From assembly GCA_021767525.1 (NCBI GenBank), contig JAASTF010000007.1, forward strand, positions 1 to 27,294: a stretch of DNA of 27,294 bases. The letters are read 5' to 3'. Below the pieces are notes generated by a model. It made no database searches, was not told the origin of the DNA, and saw only the letters and a list, made by a program, of their open reading frames with translations. The DNA comes from Paracoccaceae bacterium (GTDB lineage Bacteria > Pseudomonadota > Alphaproteobacteria > Rhodobacterales > Rhodobacteraceae). A program made the position numbers and the translations under genes. Positions 7,118-14,337 of the stretch are shown here, piece by piece (position 1 is the first letter of the stretch; every line of letters begins with the position of its first letter).

Positions 7118-7319
7118 CCGTCGAATCGGATTGTGGCGTGGTTGTCGCACTTGCCGAAACATTGCGTCCCGGCCCGCTGAATTGACGGGCGCGGCCTGAC
7201 AATCACCTCATATTTTTGACAGATCGTCCCGGTTCCGGGCATTTTTCCTTAATCAATCAGTATCCGGCGCGTCGTGACAGGTGGGGGCCTGCGATGCGCG
7301 TTCTTGGTTAAGGTGCCGC

Positions 7320-8072
7320 ATGACAACTGAACGCCCCCGCCCGACGCCGCCCGTGACGCCGATGCGCGCCGACACAGCGATCACAGCCGAGCCGCCGCGC
7401 CGTCGCGTCGAAATCGCCTGGCTACGCCGGAACGGCGATGTGCAACTGGCCACCCAGTCCATTCCCGCCATACCGCTGTTCGAAGACTGTTTTGCCGCCT
7501 TCACGCATGGCACCCTGCTCCAGACGCCGCAGGGCCCCACCGCGATCGAAGACATCCTGCCCGGCGATCATGTCATCACCGAGCAGCACGGCCCGCAACC
7601 GGTTCTGTGGCGCGGCAGCATGACATGCCAAGCCAACACGCCCCACGACCGCTGCCGCACGCTGACACGTATCACCGCCGACGGGTTCGGCATCGGCCGC
7701 CCCTTGCGCGACATGCTGATCGGCCCCGGCGGCAGATTGCTGTGTCGCGCGCGCAGCGGCCCGACCCGGCGGGGCCAGGCACTGGCGCCGGTCACGATGT
7801 TGCATGACGGGGCTTCGGTTTTCGCGGTGACGCCCCCCGGCGCCGTGCAGCTTTACCACCTGGTGCTGCCGATCCACGCCACGCTGCGCGCGAATGGCCT
7901 GGAAATGGAAAGCTATCATCCCGGCATCAGCCTGCGCGCGACGTTGCAGACCGGGCGCCAGATGGCACAATTCCTGGCGATCTTTCCGCATATCGACCAG
8001 CCGGGCGATTTCGGCCCGCTGGCCATTCCGCATATGACCGATGGATCGCTCGACGCGGCCCCGGCGGCCTGA
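7320..8072 (+). CDS. Hint-domain (Hedgehog/intein-type) protein
   Basis: This 250-residue protein has a Hint_2-type module starting near C57: DCFAAFTHGTLLQTPQGP, then AIEDILPGDHVIT and PQPVLWRG. The cysteine, the Thr-Gly-Thr-like turn and the LPGDxV segment are typical of this family, which is abundant in Rhodobacteraceae. A conserved C-terminal half follows (LVLPIHATLRANGLEMESYHP). Hint domains can carry out self-processing, but many members of this group have no shown activity. There is no signal peptide and no recognisable flanking secretion repeat. The ATG at 7320 was preferred to an in-frame ATG at 7281 because the conserved protein begins at MTTERP; support from a ribosome site is poor for both. 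Confidence 0.75.
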   Translation: MTTERPRPTPPVTPMRADTAITAEPPRRRVEIAWLRRNGDVQLATQSIPAIPLFEDCFAAFTHGTLLQTPQGPTAIEDILPGDHVITEQHGPQPVLWRGSMTCQANTPHDRCRTLTRITADGFGIGRPLRDMLIGPGGRLLCRARSGPTRRGQALAPVTMLHDGASVFAVTPPGAVQLYHLVLPIHATLRANGLEMESYHPGISLRATLQTGRQMAQFLAIFPHIDQPGDFGPLAIPHMTDGSLDAAPAA

Positions 8073-8086
8073 GGCACACCTCAGGC
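8067..8086. terminator. Stem-loop spanning both stop codons of converging genes
   Basis: GCCTGAGG and CCTCAGGC form an 8-bp perfect stem around CACA. It includes the stop codons of the Hint-domain gene (plus) and the Lrp gene (minus). No T-run is present, so termination may depend on other factors. Confidence 0.4.
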
Positions 8087-8581
8087 GCTGCGCGCCAGCC
8101 TTTCTTCCAGCACGTCGAAGGGCACGCCCGGCTCGTCCTTGGCGCCGCGGATCACCAGCGATGTCTTGACGCTGGCCACGTTTTCGGCGGCGGTCAACTG
8201 CTCGGTCAGGAAGGTCTGAAAGGTGCTTAGGTCGGGGGCCACGCATTTCAGGATGAAATCGACCTCGCCATTCAGCATGTGGCACTCGCGCACAAGCGGC
8301 CAATCGCGGCAACGCTGTTCGAACTTGGACAGGTCCGCCTCGGCCTGGCTTTGCAGACCGACCATCGCAAAGACCTGCACCTCGAATCCCAGCTCGCGCG
8401 CGTCGACCTTGGCGTGATAGCCGCGGATATACCCCGCCTCTTCCAATGTGCGCACCCGCCGCAGGCAGGGCGGGGCCGAAATGCCCACCCGCTTGGCCAG
8501 TTCCACGTTGGTCATCCGCCCATCGGCCTGCAATTCGGCCAGGATTTTCCTGTCGATGGGATCGAGTCGCGAGCCTGCCAT
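8081..8581 (-). CDS. Lrp/AsnC family transcriptional regulator
   Basis: This 166-residue protein has the classic layout. An N-terminal helix-turn-helix (LDPIDRKILAELQADGRMTN, then VELAKRVGISAPPCLRRVRT) is followed by a RAM/AsnC effector domain (VFAMVGLQSQAEADLSKFEQ, then CHMLNGEVDFILKCVAPDLS). Such regulators form octamers that bind amino acids and control amino acid metabolism locally or globally. The ATG at 8581 is preceded by AGGAGG at a good distance. A much longer frame open upstream is antisense to trxB and was rejected. It is divergent from trxB, with 201 bases between the starts. Confidence 0.93.
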   Translation of the reverse strand: MAGSRLDPIDRKILAELQADGRMTNVELAKRVGISAPPCLRRVRTLEEAGYIRGYHAKVDARELGFEVQVFAMVGLQSQAEADLSKFEQRCRDWPLVRECHMLNGEVDFILKCVAPDLSTFQTFLTEQLTAAENVASVKTSLVIRGAKDEPGVPFDVLEERLARSA

Positions 8582-8782
8582 GTGTGTCCTCCTGAAGCGG
8601 CAGTTTCTTATAACAGCACCGCAGGTGCGCGCAATATTCTTTCGCGCAAGCGCAAGATCGTTTCGCATATACTGCTGAAAACGGCGGCAGCCGCGGGCGC
8701 GGCGAACTGGGGCCTTTCCCCCACGCCTTGCGCCGCTTATATCGCGGGAAACGGATATTTTGCGCAGCAAAGGGGGCACATC

Positions 8783-9772
8783 ATGGCCGACACGCGCCAC
8801 ACCAAGGTTCTGATCATCGGGTCCGGGCCCGCCGGCTATACCGCTGGCGTCTATGCCAGCCGCGCCATGCTGGAGCCGATCCTGGTGCAAGGGATCGAGC
8901 CGGGCGGCCAGCTGACCACCACCACCGAGGTCGAGAACTGGCCCGGCGAAACGGAAATCCAGGGCCCCGATCTGATGGTGAACATGGAGGCCCACGCCAA
9001 GGCGATGGGCTGCCAGATCATCGGCGACATCATCGCCTCGCTCGACCTGTCGCAGCGGCCTTTCGTGGCCAAGGGCGACAGCGGCACGACCTACACCGCC
9101 GATGCGGTGATCCTGGCCACCGGCGCCCGCGCCAAGTGGCTGGGGCTGGACAGCGAAGACGCCTATAAGGGCTTTGGCGTATCGGCCTGCGCCACCTGCG
9201 ATGGCTTTTTCTATCGCGGGCAGGAAATCGTTGTCGTGGGCGGCGGCAACACCGCCGTCGAAGAGGCGCTGTTCCTGACCAATTTCGCCAGCAAGGTCAC
9301 TCTGATCCACCGCCGGGACGAGCTGCGCGCCGAAAAGATCCTGCAGGACCGTCTGTTCAAGAACCCCAAGATCGAAACCCTGTGGTTCCACCAGCTGGAA
9401 GAGGTGGTGGGCGAAGACAACCCCAAGGGCGTGACCGGCGTGAAGGTCAAGAACGTGAACACCGGCGAGATCAGCGAAATCCCCTGCAAGGGCGTGTTCA
9501 TCGCCATTGGCCACGCGCCCGCGAACGAGCTGGTCAAGGACGTGCTGGAAACCCATATGGGCGGCTATGTGAAGACCAAGCCCGACAGCACCGAAACCTC
9601 GATCCCGGGCGTGTTCGCGGCGGGCGACCTGACCGATCACAAGTATCGCCAGGCCGTCACCAGTGCCGGTATGGGCTGCATGGCCGCGCTTGAGGCCGAG
9701 CGCTGGCTGGCCGAACAGGGTGACGCGGCCGAGCCCGACCCGGCAGCGGCGAACGAACCCGAAAGCGCCTGA
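8783..9772 (+). CDS. trxB: Thioredoxin-disulfide reductase
   Basis: This 329-residue FAD/NADPH flavoenzyme reduces thioredoxin. It has the FAD-binding GSGPAGYTAG near residues 13-22, the redox pair CATC at 136-139, the NADPH motif GGGNTAVEEA, and the C-terminal FAD segment GDLTDHKYRQAVTSAGMGC. A ribosome site (AAAGGGGG) precedes the ATG at 8783; the open frame upstream of it is not homologous-looking and was not used. The C-terminal tail (EPDPAAANEPESA) extends slightly beyond the usual end. An intrinsic terminator follows closely. Housekeeping cytoplasmic enzyme, with no unusual features. Confidence 0.97.
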   Translation: MADTRHTKVLIIGSGPAGYTAGVYASRAMLEPILVQGIEPGGQLTTTTEVENWPGETEIQGPDLMVNMEAHAKAMGCQIIGDIIASLDLSQRPFVAKGDSGTTYTADAVILATGARAKWLGLDSEDAYKGFGVSACATCDGFFYRGQEIVVVGGGNTAVEEALFLTNFASKVTLIHRRDELRAEKILQDRLFKNPKIETLWFHQLEEVVGEDNPKGVTGVKVKNVNTGEISEIPCKGVFIAIGHAPANELVKDVLETHMGGYVKTKPDSTETSIPGVFAAGDLTDHKYRQAVTSAGMGCMAALEAERWLAEQGDAAEPDPAAANEPESA

Positions 9773-9797
9773 CGCGCCCGGATTGTACCGATCCAAG

Positions 9798-9827
9798 GCC
9801 CGGCAGCCCCTGCCGGGCTTTTTTTGT
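9798..9827 (+). terminator. Rho-independent terminator of trxB
   Basis: A 9-bp GC-rich stem (GCCCGGCAG at 9798-9806 with CTGCCGGGC at 9810-9818) around CCC is followed by seven T. Confidence 0.92.
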
Positions 9828-9931
9828 TTCCGGGCCGCGCCCGCCATGCACTCTGTGCAACGCGGCTTTTCAGCAACAAACCGCACAACTGGCAGAAAAA
9901 GGGTTTCGCGCGCGGGCGAAAAATGTGATGC

Positions 9932-9945
9932 GTTCATCGCTGAAC
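9932..9945. promoter_or_regulatory. Inverted repeat upstream of the EPS-type MarR gene
   Basis: GTTCA-TCGC-TGAAC lies 20 bases before the ATG at 9966. This suits an autoregulatory operator over the promoter or the leader of the MarR/sulfate-activation unit. The regulator and the site are adjacent, but no binding evidence is available from sequence. Confidence 0.45.
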
Positions 9946-9965
9946 ATACTTTCGAGTCACCCGCG

Positions 9966-10331
9966 ATGCCCGCCACCGACGCAAAGCCCGCCCTGCCCGA
10001 CGAGGACGACCTGTTTCGTCTTCTGCGGCAGCTTGACCGCGCGCCCGAGGCCTCGCAGCGCGATATGGCCAAGGCGATCGGCGTTTCGCTTGGGCGGCTG
10101 AACGCCGGGTTGCGCGCCGCGACCGAGGCCGGCCTGGTCAAGGTCTCGCGCCGCGACGGGCCCGACCGGCGCCAACGGTTCGCCTATGTGCTGACCCCGC
10201 GCGGCGCGGCGGAAAAGACCCGGCTGACGGATCGCTTCCTGGCCCGCAAATTCGCCGAGTATGACGCGCTCCACGCCGAACTGACCGGCACGACCAGTGG
10301 CCTTGTTCCCATTAAACACAGGACGGAACTC
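9966..10331 (+). CDS. EPS-associated MarR-type winged-helix module, in frame with sat/cysC
   Basis: About 120 residues from ATG 9966 match the EPS-associated MarR-type regulator family (TIGR04176). Recognisable parts are DEDDLFRLLRQLDRAPEASQ, then RDMAKAIGVSLGRLNAGLRA, and the wing AYVLTPRGAAEKTRLTDRFL, followed by a final helix EYDALHAEL. Members lie beside exopolysaccharide genes and are taken to regulate them. Here no stop codon separates the module from the ATP sulfurylase/APS kinase: the frame runs through a linker (TGTTSGLVPIKHRTEL) into the enzyme's ATG at 10332. So it is either the N-terminal domain of a 692-residue fusion (9966-12044), or a gene that has lost its stop while the enzyme still starts internally. 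The interval given is the regulator part only. Confidence 0.72.
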
Positions 10332-12044
10332 ATGCAGAACAACCTTGCCCCCATCCCCGAGCTTTATGTCTCGTACGAAAGCGCCCAAAAGCTCAAGGTC
10401 GAAGCCGCCGAGCTGACCTCGCACGATCTGACGCCGCGCCAGATCTGCGACCTGGAGCTGCTGATGAACGGCGGATTCTACCCGCTCAAGGGCTTTCTGG
10501 GCGAAGAGGATTATAACGGCGTCGTCGAAAACATGCGCACCGCCGACGGCCACCTGTGGCCAATCCCGATCACACTGGACGTGTCGGAAAAATTCGCCGA
10601 CAGCATCGAGTTGGGCCAGGACATCGCCCTGCGCGACCAGGAAGGCGTGATCCTGGCAACCATGACCGTGACCGACCGCTGGACACCAGACAAATCGCGC
10701 GAGGCCGAAAAAGTATTCGGCGCCGATGATCTGGCGCATCCGGCCGTGAACTACCTGCACAACCACGCCGGCAAGGTCTATCTGGGCGGGCCCGTCACCG
10801 GCATCCAGCAGCCCGTGCATTACGATTTCCGCGCCCGCCGCGACACGCCCAATGAATTGCGCGCCTATTTCCGCAAGCTGGGCTGGCGCAAGGTGGTGGC
10901 GTTCCAAACCCGCAACCCGCTGCACCGCGCGCACCAGGAACTGACCTTCCGCGCCGCGAAAGAGGCGCAGGCCAACCTGCTGATCCACCCGGTCGTCGGC
11001 ATGACGAAACCCGGCGATGTCGATCACTTTACCCGCGTGCGCTGCTACGAGGCGGTGCTGGACAAATACCCCGCCGCCACCACCACCATGAGCCTGCTGA
11101 ACCTGGCCATGCGCATGGCCGGCCCGCGCGAGGCCGTCTGGCACGGGATCATCCGCCGCAACCACGGCTGCACCCATTTCATCGTCGGTCGCGACCACGC
11201 CGGCCCCGGCAAGAACAGCCAGGGCGAAGATTTCTACGGCCCCTACGACGCGCAGGATCTGTTCCGCGAGCACCAGGAAGAAATCGGCATCGAAATGGTC
11301 GATTTCAAACACATGGTCTATGTGCAGGAACGCGCCCAGTACGAGCCGAATGACGAGATCGAGGATCGCGACAACGTCACCATCCTGAACATCTCGGGCA
11401 CCGAACTGCGCCGCCGCCTGCGCGAGGGGCTGGAGATCCCCGAATGGTTCAGCTTCCCCGAAGTGGTCAAGGAACTGCGCCGCACCTCGCCGCCGCGGTC
11501 CAAGCAGGGCTTTACCGTCTTCTTCACCGGCCTGTCGGGCAGCGGCAAGTCGACCATCGCCAACGCACTGATGGTCAAGCTGATGGAAATGGGCGGCCGC
11601 CCGGTGACGCTGCTGGATGGCGACGTGGTGCGCAAACACCTGTCGTCCGAGCTGGGTTTCTCGAAAGAACACCGCGATCTGAACATCCAGCGCATCGGAT
11701 ATGTGGCGTCGGAAATCACCAAGAACGGCGGTATCGCCATCTGTGCGCCGATCGCGCCCTACACCGCGACCCGCCGCACCGTGCGCGAGATGATCGAGCA
11801 ATACGGCGCCTTCGTCGAGGTGCACGTGGCCACCAGCCTGGAAGAGTGCGAACGCCGCGACCGCAAGGGCCTGTACAAGCTGGCGCGCGAGGGCAAGATC
11901 AAGGAATTCACCGGGATTTCGGACCCCTATGAAGAACCCAAAGAGCCCGAACTGCGTGTCGACACCGAAAACGTGGATGTCGACAACTGCGCCCACCAGG
12001 TGATCCTGACGCTGGAATCGATGGGCCTGATCGCCGGGCACTGA
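10332..12044 (+). CDS. sat/cysC: Bifunctional sulfate adenylyltransferase / adenylylsulfate kinase
   Basis: This enzyme of 570 residues from the internal ATG makes APS from sulfate and ATP, then phosphorylates it to PAPS. The PUA-like and catalytic ATP sulfurylase domains occupy about residues 1-385, with the nucleotide motif QTRNPLHRAH (192-201) and GRDHAGPG (287-294). The APS kinase domain follows, with P-loop GLSGSGKST (400-408) and the LDGDVVRKHLS segment. This start matches the usual N-terminus of the family (MQNNLAPIPELYVSYESAQK) and has AGGACGGA just upstream. The same frame also continues upstream into the MarR module, so a longer fused product is possible. PAPS serves sulfate assimilation and also sulfation of polysaccharides. 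A strong terminator follows. Confidence 0.95.
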   Translation: MQNNLAPIPELYVSYESAQKLKVEAAELTSHDLTPRQICDLELLMNGGFYPLKGFLGEEDYNGVVENMRTADGHLWPIPITLDVSEKFADSIELGQDIALRDQEGVILATMTVTDRWTPDKSREAEKVFGADDLAHPAVNYLHNHAGKVYLGGPVTGIQQPVHYDFRARRDTPNELRAYFRKLGWRKVVAFQTRNPLHRAHQELTFRAAKEAQANLLIHPVVGMTKPGDVDHFTRVRCYEAVLDKYPAATTTMSLLNLAMRMAGPREAVWHGIIRRNHGCTHFIVGRDHAGPGKNSQGEDFYGPYDAQDLFREHQEEIGIEMVDFKHMVYVQERAQYEPNDEIEDRDNVTILNISGTELRRRLREGLEIPEWFSFPEVVKELRRTSPPRSKQGFTVFFTGLSGSGKSTIANALMVKLMEMGGRPVTLLDGDVVRKHLSSELGFSKEHRDLNIQRIGYVASEITKNGGIAICAPIAPYTATRRTVREMIEQYGAFVEVHVATSLEECERRDRKGLYKLAREGKIKEFTGISDPYEEPKEPELRVDTENVDVDNCAHQVILTLESMGLIAGH

Positions 12045-12065
12045 ACCACCCTGCCCCGAAACGCG

Positions 12066-12096
12066 AAACAGCCCCGCCATTGGCGGGGCTGTTTTC
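12066..12096. terminator. Bidirectional rho-independent terminator
   Basis: A 13-bp perfect stem (12066-12078 with 12082-12094) around ATT has A-rich and T-rich ends on opposite sides. It serves sat/cysC on the plus strand and the DUF1150 gene on the minus strand. Confidence 0.92.
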
Positions 12097-12128
12097 ATTT
12101 CGGCATATGCCGTGTGGCTTGGTGAGGC

Positions 12129-12356
12129 TTAATGAACCGTCACCGGCGACAAGTCATTCTGCCGCGCCAGCACGAAGGCCAAACGCCGATCCTTTACCAG
12201 TGCCAATTGCTGGCCGTTGGCGTCATGCACCGCGTAAAGCGTCTTGGCACCGCCAACCTGTTCCTTGACCTCGTCGGGCAGGTCGTCCACGTCAACCGGA
12301 CGGACATAGACGATGCGATTGCCGTCGGCCGTGCCGAATTCGTATTTTGCATCCAT
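12129..12356 (-). CDS. DUF1150 family protein
   Basis: This 75-residue protein beginning MDAKYEFGTADGNRIVYVRP matches the DUF1150 family, small soluble alphaproteobacterial proteins. The body contains DLPDEVKEQVGG and the C-terminal FVLARQNDLSPVTVH. Its start lies 5 bases after the Hsp20 stop, and the ribosome site (AAGGGGGTAAG) overlaps that stop, so the two genes are one operon. The function is unknown; pairing with a small heat shock protein suggests a stress role (inference). Confidence 0.9.
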   Translation of the reverse strand: MDAKYEFGTADGNRIVYVRPVDVDDLPDEVKEQVGGAKTLYAVHDANGQQLALVKDRRLAFVLARQNDLSPVTVH

Positions 12357-12361
12357 TTCGC

Positions 12362-12775
12362 TTACCCCCTTTTGATATTGATCGTCTGAACCACCGTTTC
12401 CGGCTGGGCGCGGGTCAGGTCGATATGCAGCAGGCCGTTTTCCATGATGGCCTCGCCCACCTCGACCCCGTCGGCCAGGACGAAACTGCGCTGGAACTGC
12501 CGCGCGGCGATACCGCGGTGCAGGAACACGCGGTCGGCGCCGTCATCGACTTGGCGTCCACGAATGACCAACTGCCTGTCTTCAACGGTAATGCTGAGAT
12601 CGCGTTCGGCAAATCCGGCCACCGCCAGGGTGATGCGATAGGAATTGTCCGATGTCTGTTCGATATTGAAGGGCGGGTAGCCTTCGTTGCCGGATTTCGC
12701 GTTGCGCTCCAACAGGCGCTCCAGCTGTTCGAAACCCAGCAGATACGGGTGCGACCCGAGTGTAAGCTTTGTCAT
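12362..12775 (-). CDS. Hsp20/alpha-crystallin family small heat shock protein
   Basis: This 137-residue holdase chaperone has a short N-terminal arm (GSHPYLLGFEQLERLLE), then an alpha-crystallin domain (YPPFNIEQTSDNSYRITLAV, then AGFAERDLSITVEDRQLVIR), with the later GVEVGEAIMENGLLHIDL. The layout resembles IbpA-type and rhizobial HspH-type proteins. The ATG at 12775 (MTKLTLG) has AAGGA 7 bases upstream; an in-frame ATG at 12829 would add 18 unrelated residues and was not used. The gene is followed at once by DUF1150. A sigma-32-like promoter lies about 70 bases upstream, which fits heat induction. Confidence 0.93.
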   Translation of the reverse strand: MTKLTLGSHPYLLGFEQLERLLERNAKSGNEGYPPFNIEQTSDNSYRITLAVAGFAERDLSITVEDRQLVIRGRQVDDGADRVFLHRGIAARQFQRSFVLADGVEVGEAIMENGLLHIDLTRAQPETVVQTINIKRG

Positions 12776-12842
12776 CGACACGTCCTTGTTCAAGCGACAG
12801 TCCTGCGGGCGTCCCGATAGCGGCGACACCCCACGCCAAAGA

Positions 12843-12871
12843 ATATGGTATCAGCCCGACCACCGCGCAAG
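12843..12871 (-). promoter_or_regulatory. Sigma-32 (RpoH)-like promoter of the Hsp20 operon
   Basis: On the minus strand CTTGCG (12866-12871) is followed after 17 bases by CCATAT (12843-12848). This resembles the alphaproteobacterial RpoH consensus (CTTG, then C-rich plus TATnT). The predicted leader is about 60 bases. Spacing and position support it; a single site cannot prove sigma specificity. Confidence 0.55.
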
Positions 12872-12936
12872 GGCTTTGCGAAAAAGCAGGTTATCAGTAT
12901 GTTGAAGGCCCCGAGGCAACGACGGAATCACCTGCC

Positions 12937-13173
12937 ATGAATGCGCAATCGGACTTCGCCACCCAGATCGCGATGAAAACCGACGAGGTTCTGCGCGTCG
13001 AGCTGGAGGTGTTTCGCCGCGAGCATCGCGACCTCGACGACGCGATCCGCGCCTTGCAAGAGCGTGGCACCGCCGATCAGCTGACCCTGCAACGCCTGAA
13101 AAAGAAAAAGCTGCTGTTGAAGGACCGTATCGCGCTGATCGAGGATCGTTTGACGCCTGATATCATTGCCTGA
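12937..13173 (+). CDS. DUF465/YdcH family protein
   Basis: This 78-residue, mostly helical protein has the family pattern VLRVELEVFRREHRDLDDAI followed by a lysine-rich turn (LQRLKKKKLLLKDRIALIED). YdcH proteins are small, cytoplasmic, probably coiled-coil proteins of unknown function. The frame is open upstream, but the ATG at 12937 (MNAQSDFA) is a natural start. A possible promoter is TTGCGA (12876-12881), 16 bases, TATGTT (12898-12903). It is divergent from the Hsp20 gene and its stop abuts the end of the DUF4375 gene. Confidence 0.85.
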   Translation: MNAQSDFATQIAMKTDEVLRVELEVFRREHRDLDDAIRALQERGTADQLTLQRLKKKKLLLKDRIALIEDRLTPDIIA

Positions 13174-14256
13174 TCAGGTCGGCCACAATCCCGCGTCTTT
13201 CGCGATTTGCGACATGAGATCCCATATTGCTCCGTCATCGGCCCAGACCGTCAGATCGTAAAGGGCATTGTCCGTCGCCTCGTGGAACCCGACCATCACC
13301 TTGCGCCGCTGCTCGGTGTCGCGCGGATAGGGGGCGGAAAAAATCGCCATCTCCTGCCGGATGCCCTCTGCGTGGTCGGACAGGCCGTGGCGATCCAGGA
13401 TTTCAGCCAATTCCGGCGCCAAGACCCCGGACGAATTGAAAAAGAACTGGTGGGTCGAACCGTTCATCGACTCGGCGATGAACAGGTCCAGCACCAAAAG
13501 ATCGCGTTGCGGACGCGGCAGCGCGTTCAGCGCGGCATCGGCCTGTTCAGGCGTCCACCAATCGGTGTCAGTGCAGGCCCAGATTTCGCGCATCAAATAG
13601 CCCAAGCGCGCCGCGTCTTCGGCCGCTTCACGCATCGCCTCGTATCGCGCCGCCAGCTGGGCGTCCGACGCGACCAGCGCTACGGCGCGGTCCATCACGG
13701 TGGGCTGCGCGGCCAGGAAGGCCCGCGATTGCGCCTTAAGCGCGCCCAGCAGCACGGGGTTGGTGATCGCGCCCGCTCCATCCGTCCACTGTTTCCGACG
13801 CGTTGCGGGCGTGCCGGCCCAGACCGCATAGGCCGCGCGCGCCTTGCGCATCGCCCGCGCCTGCGCCGTCAACCCGCGCCGTTCCAGCGCGTCGATGAAA
13901 AGATCATGCACGGCCGAGGCCGAGCTTGTGGTCAACGGGATCATCACGTCCCCGCTTGGCCCGGCGGCCACGTCCAGCAGCGCCAGCAGGCGGATATCGA
14001 CCTCGGGCTGGTCGAGCGGTGCCAAGGTTTCTTCCACGGCCGCGCGGTACTGTGTCCCGTCGGGCACCACCAGTCCTGTCACCTTTGACCAGTCGATACG
14101 CGCATACTCGGCCATATGCAGTTGATAGGCTTCGGTGCGCAAAACCTCGGACACCGGATACCGCATGGCAGCCCTTTTTTCGCACGCGGTGGGGGCCGCC
14201 AAAACAAGCCCCGGGCAGACCGCCATTAACACCAAACCAAGATACCATTTCACCAT
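13174..14256 (-). CDS. Predicted secreted protein with a DUF4375-like domain
   Basis: The product of 360 residues starts MVKWYLGLVLMAVCPGLVLA, a clear signal peptide with a likely cut after VLA, so the protein is probably periplasmic. The C-terminal third contains LLVLDLFIAESMNGSTHQFFF with the HQFFFNSSG motif near residues 269-277. This is the hallmark of DUF4375 (DMP19-like) proteins, which are mostly cytoplasmic or found in toxin/immunity-type settings. The middle is helical and alanine-rich without a recognised motif. Two cysteines (in TACEKR and WACTDT) may pair after export. The ATG at 14256 was chosen over one at 14289 because it begins the signal peptide directly. It is divergent from purE and appears to be a single gene. 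Its function is unknown. Confidence 0.72.
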   Translation of the reverse strand: MVKWYLGLVLMAVCPGLVLAAPTACEKRAAMRYPVSEVLRTEAYQLHMAEYARIDWSKVTGLVVPDGTQYRAAVEETLAPLDQPEVDIRLLALLDVAAGPSGDVMIPLTTSSASAVHDLFIDALERRGLTAQARAMRKARAAYAVWAGTPATRRKQWTDGAGAITNPVLLGALKAQSRAFLAAQPTVMDRAVALVASDAQLAARYEAMREAAEDAARLGYLMREIWACTDTDWWTPEQADAALNALPRPQRDLLVLDLFIAESMNGSTHQFFFNSSGVLAPELAEILDRHGLSDHAEGIRQEMAIFSAPYPRDTEQRRKVMVGFHEATDNALYDLTVWADDGAIWDLMSQIAKDAGLWPT

Positions 14257-14280
14257 GGGTCGACCCCGTCCCGAACACGC

Positions 14281-14308
14281 TTGCCACAAGAAGGCGTGTC
14301 GCTATAGT
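14281..14308 (+). promoter_or_regulatory. Predicted purE promoter
   Basis: TTGCCA (14281-14286) and TATAGT (14303-14308) are separated by 16 bases, about 30 bases before the purE start codon. This is a good sigma-70 match in the short divergent gap. Confidence 0.55.
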
Positions 14309-14337
14309 GCCGCATTCCAAAACCATGGGAAAGCAAT

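Noticed and set aside
7206..7254. TTGACA-like box and CCCGG-TT-CCGGG hairpin before the Hint-domain gene
   Set aside because: No -10 box lies at a suitable distance, and the hairpin has a two-base loop with only a short T stretch. Neither a promoter nor a terminator can be supported.
8279..8782. Upstream extension of trxB
   Set aside because: It would add about 168 residues overlapping the Lrp gene and the divergent promoter region. The conserved protein begins at MADTRHTKVL with its own ribosome site.
8582..10141. Very long open frame on the minus strand upstream of, and in frame with, the Lrp/AsnC gene
   Set aside because: It is antisense to trxB and the MarR module, has no homology-like features, and the Lrp protein has its own ATG with AGGAGG at 8581. 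Long antisense frames are common in GC-rich genes.
9957..12098. 713-codon minus-strand frame opposite the MarR and sat/cysC genes
   Set aside because: It mirrors the codon bias of a strongly supported enzyme. Its translation is low in complexity and has no recognisable motif.
12776..12836. RNA thermometer in the Hsp20 leader
   Set aside because: Only a short CTTG-AA-CAAG symmetry near the ribosome site was seen. No convincing stem masking the Shine-Dalgarno sequence could be drawn by eye.
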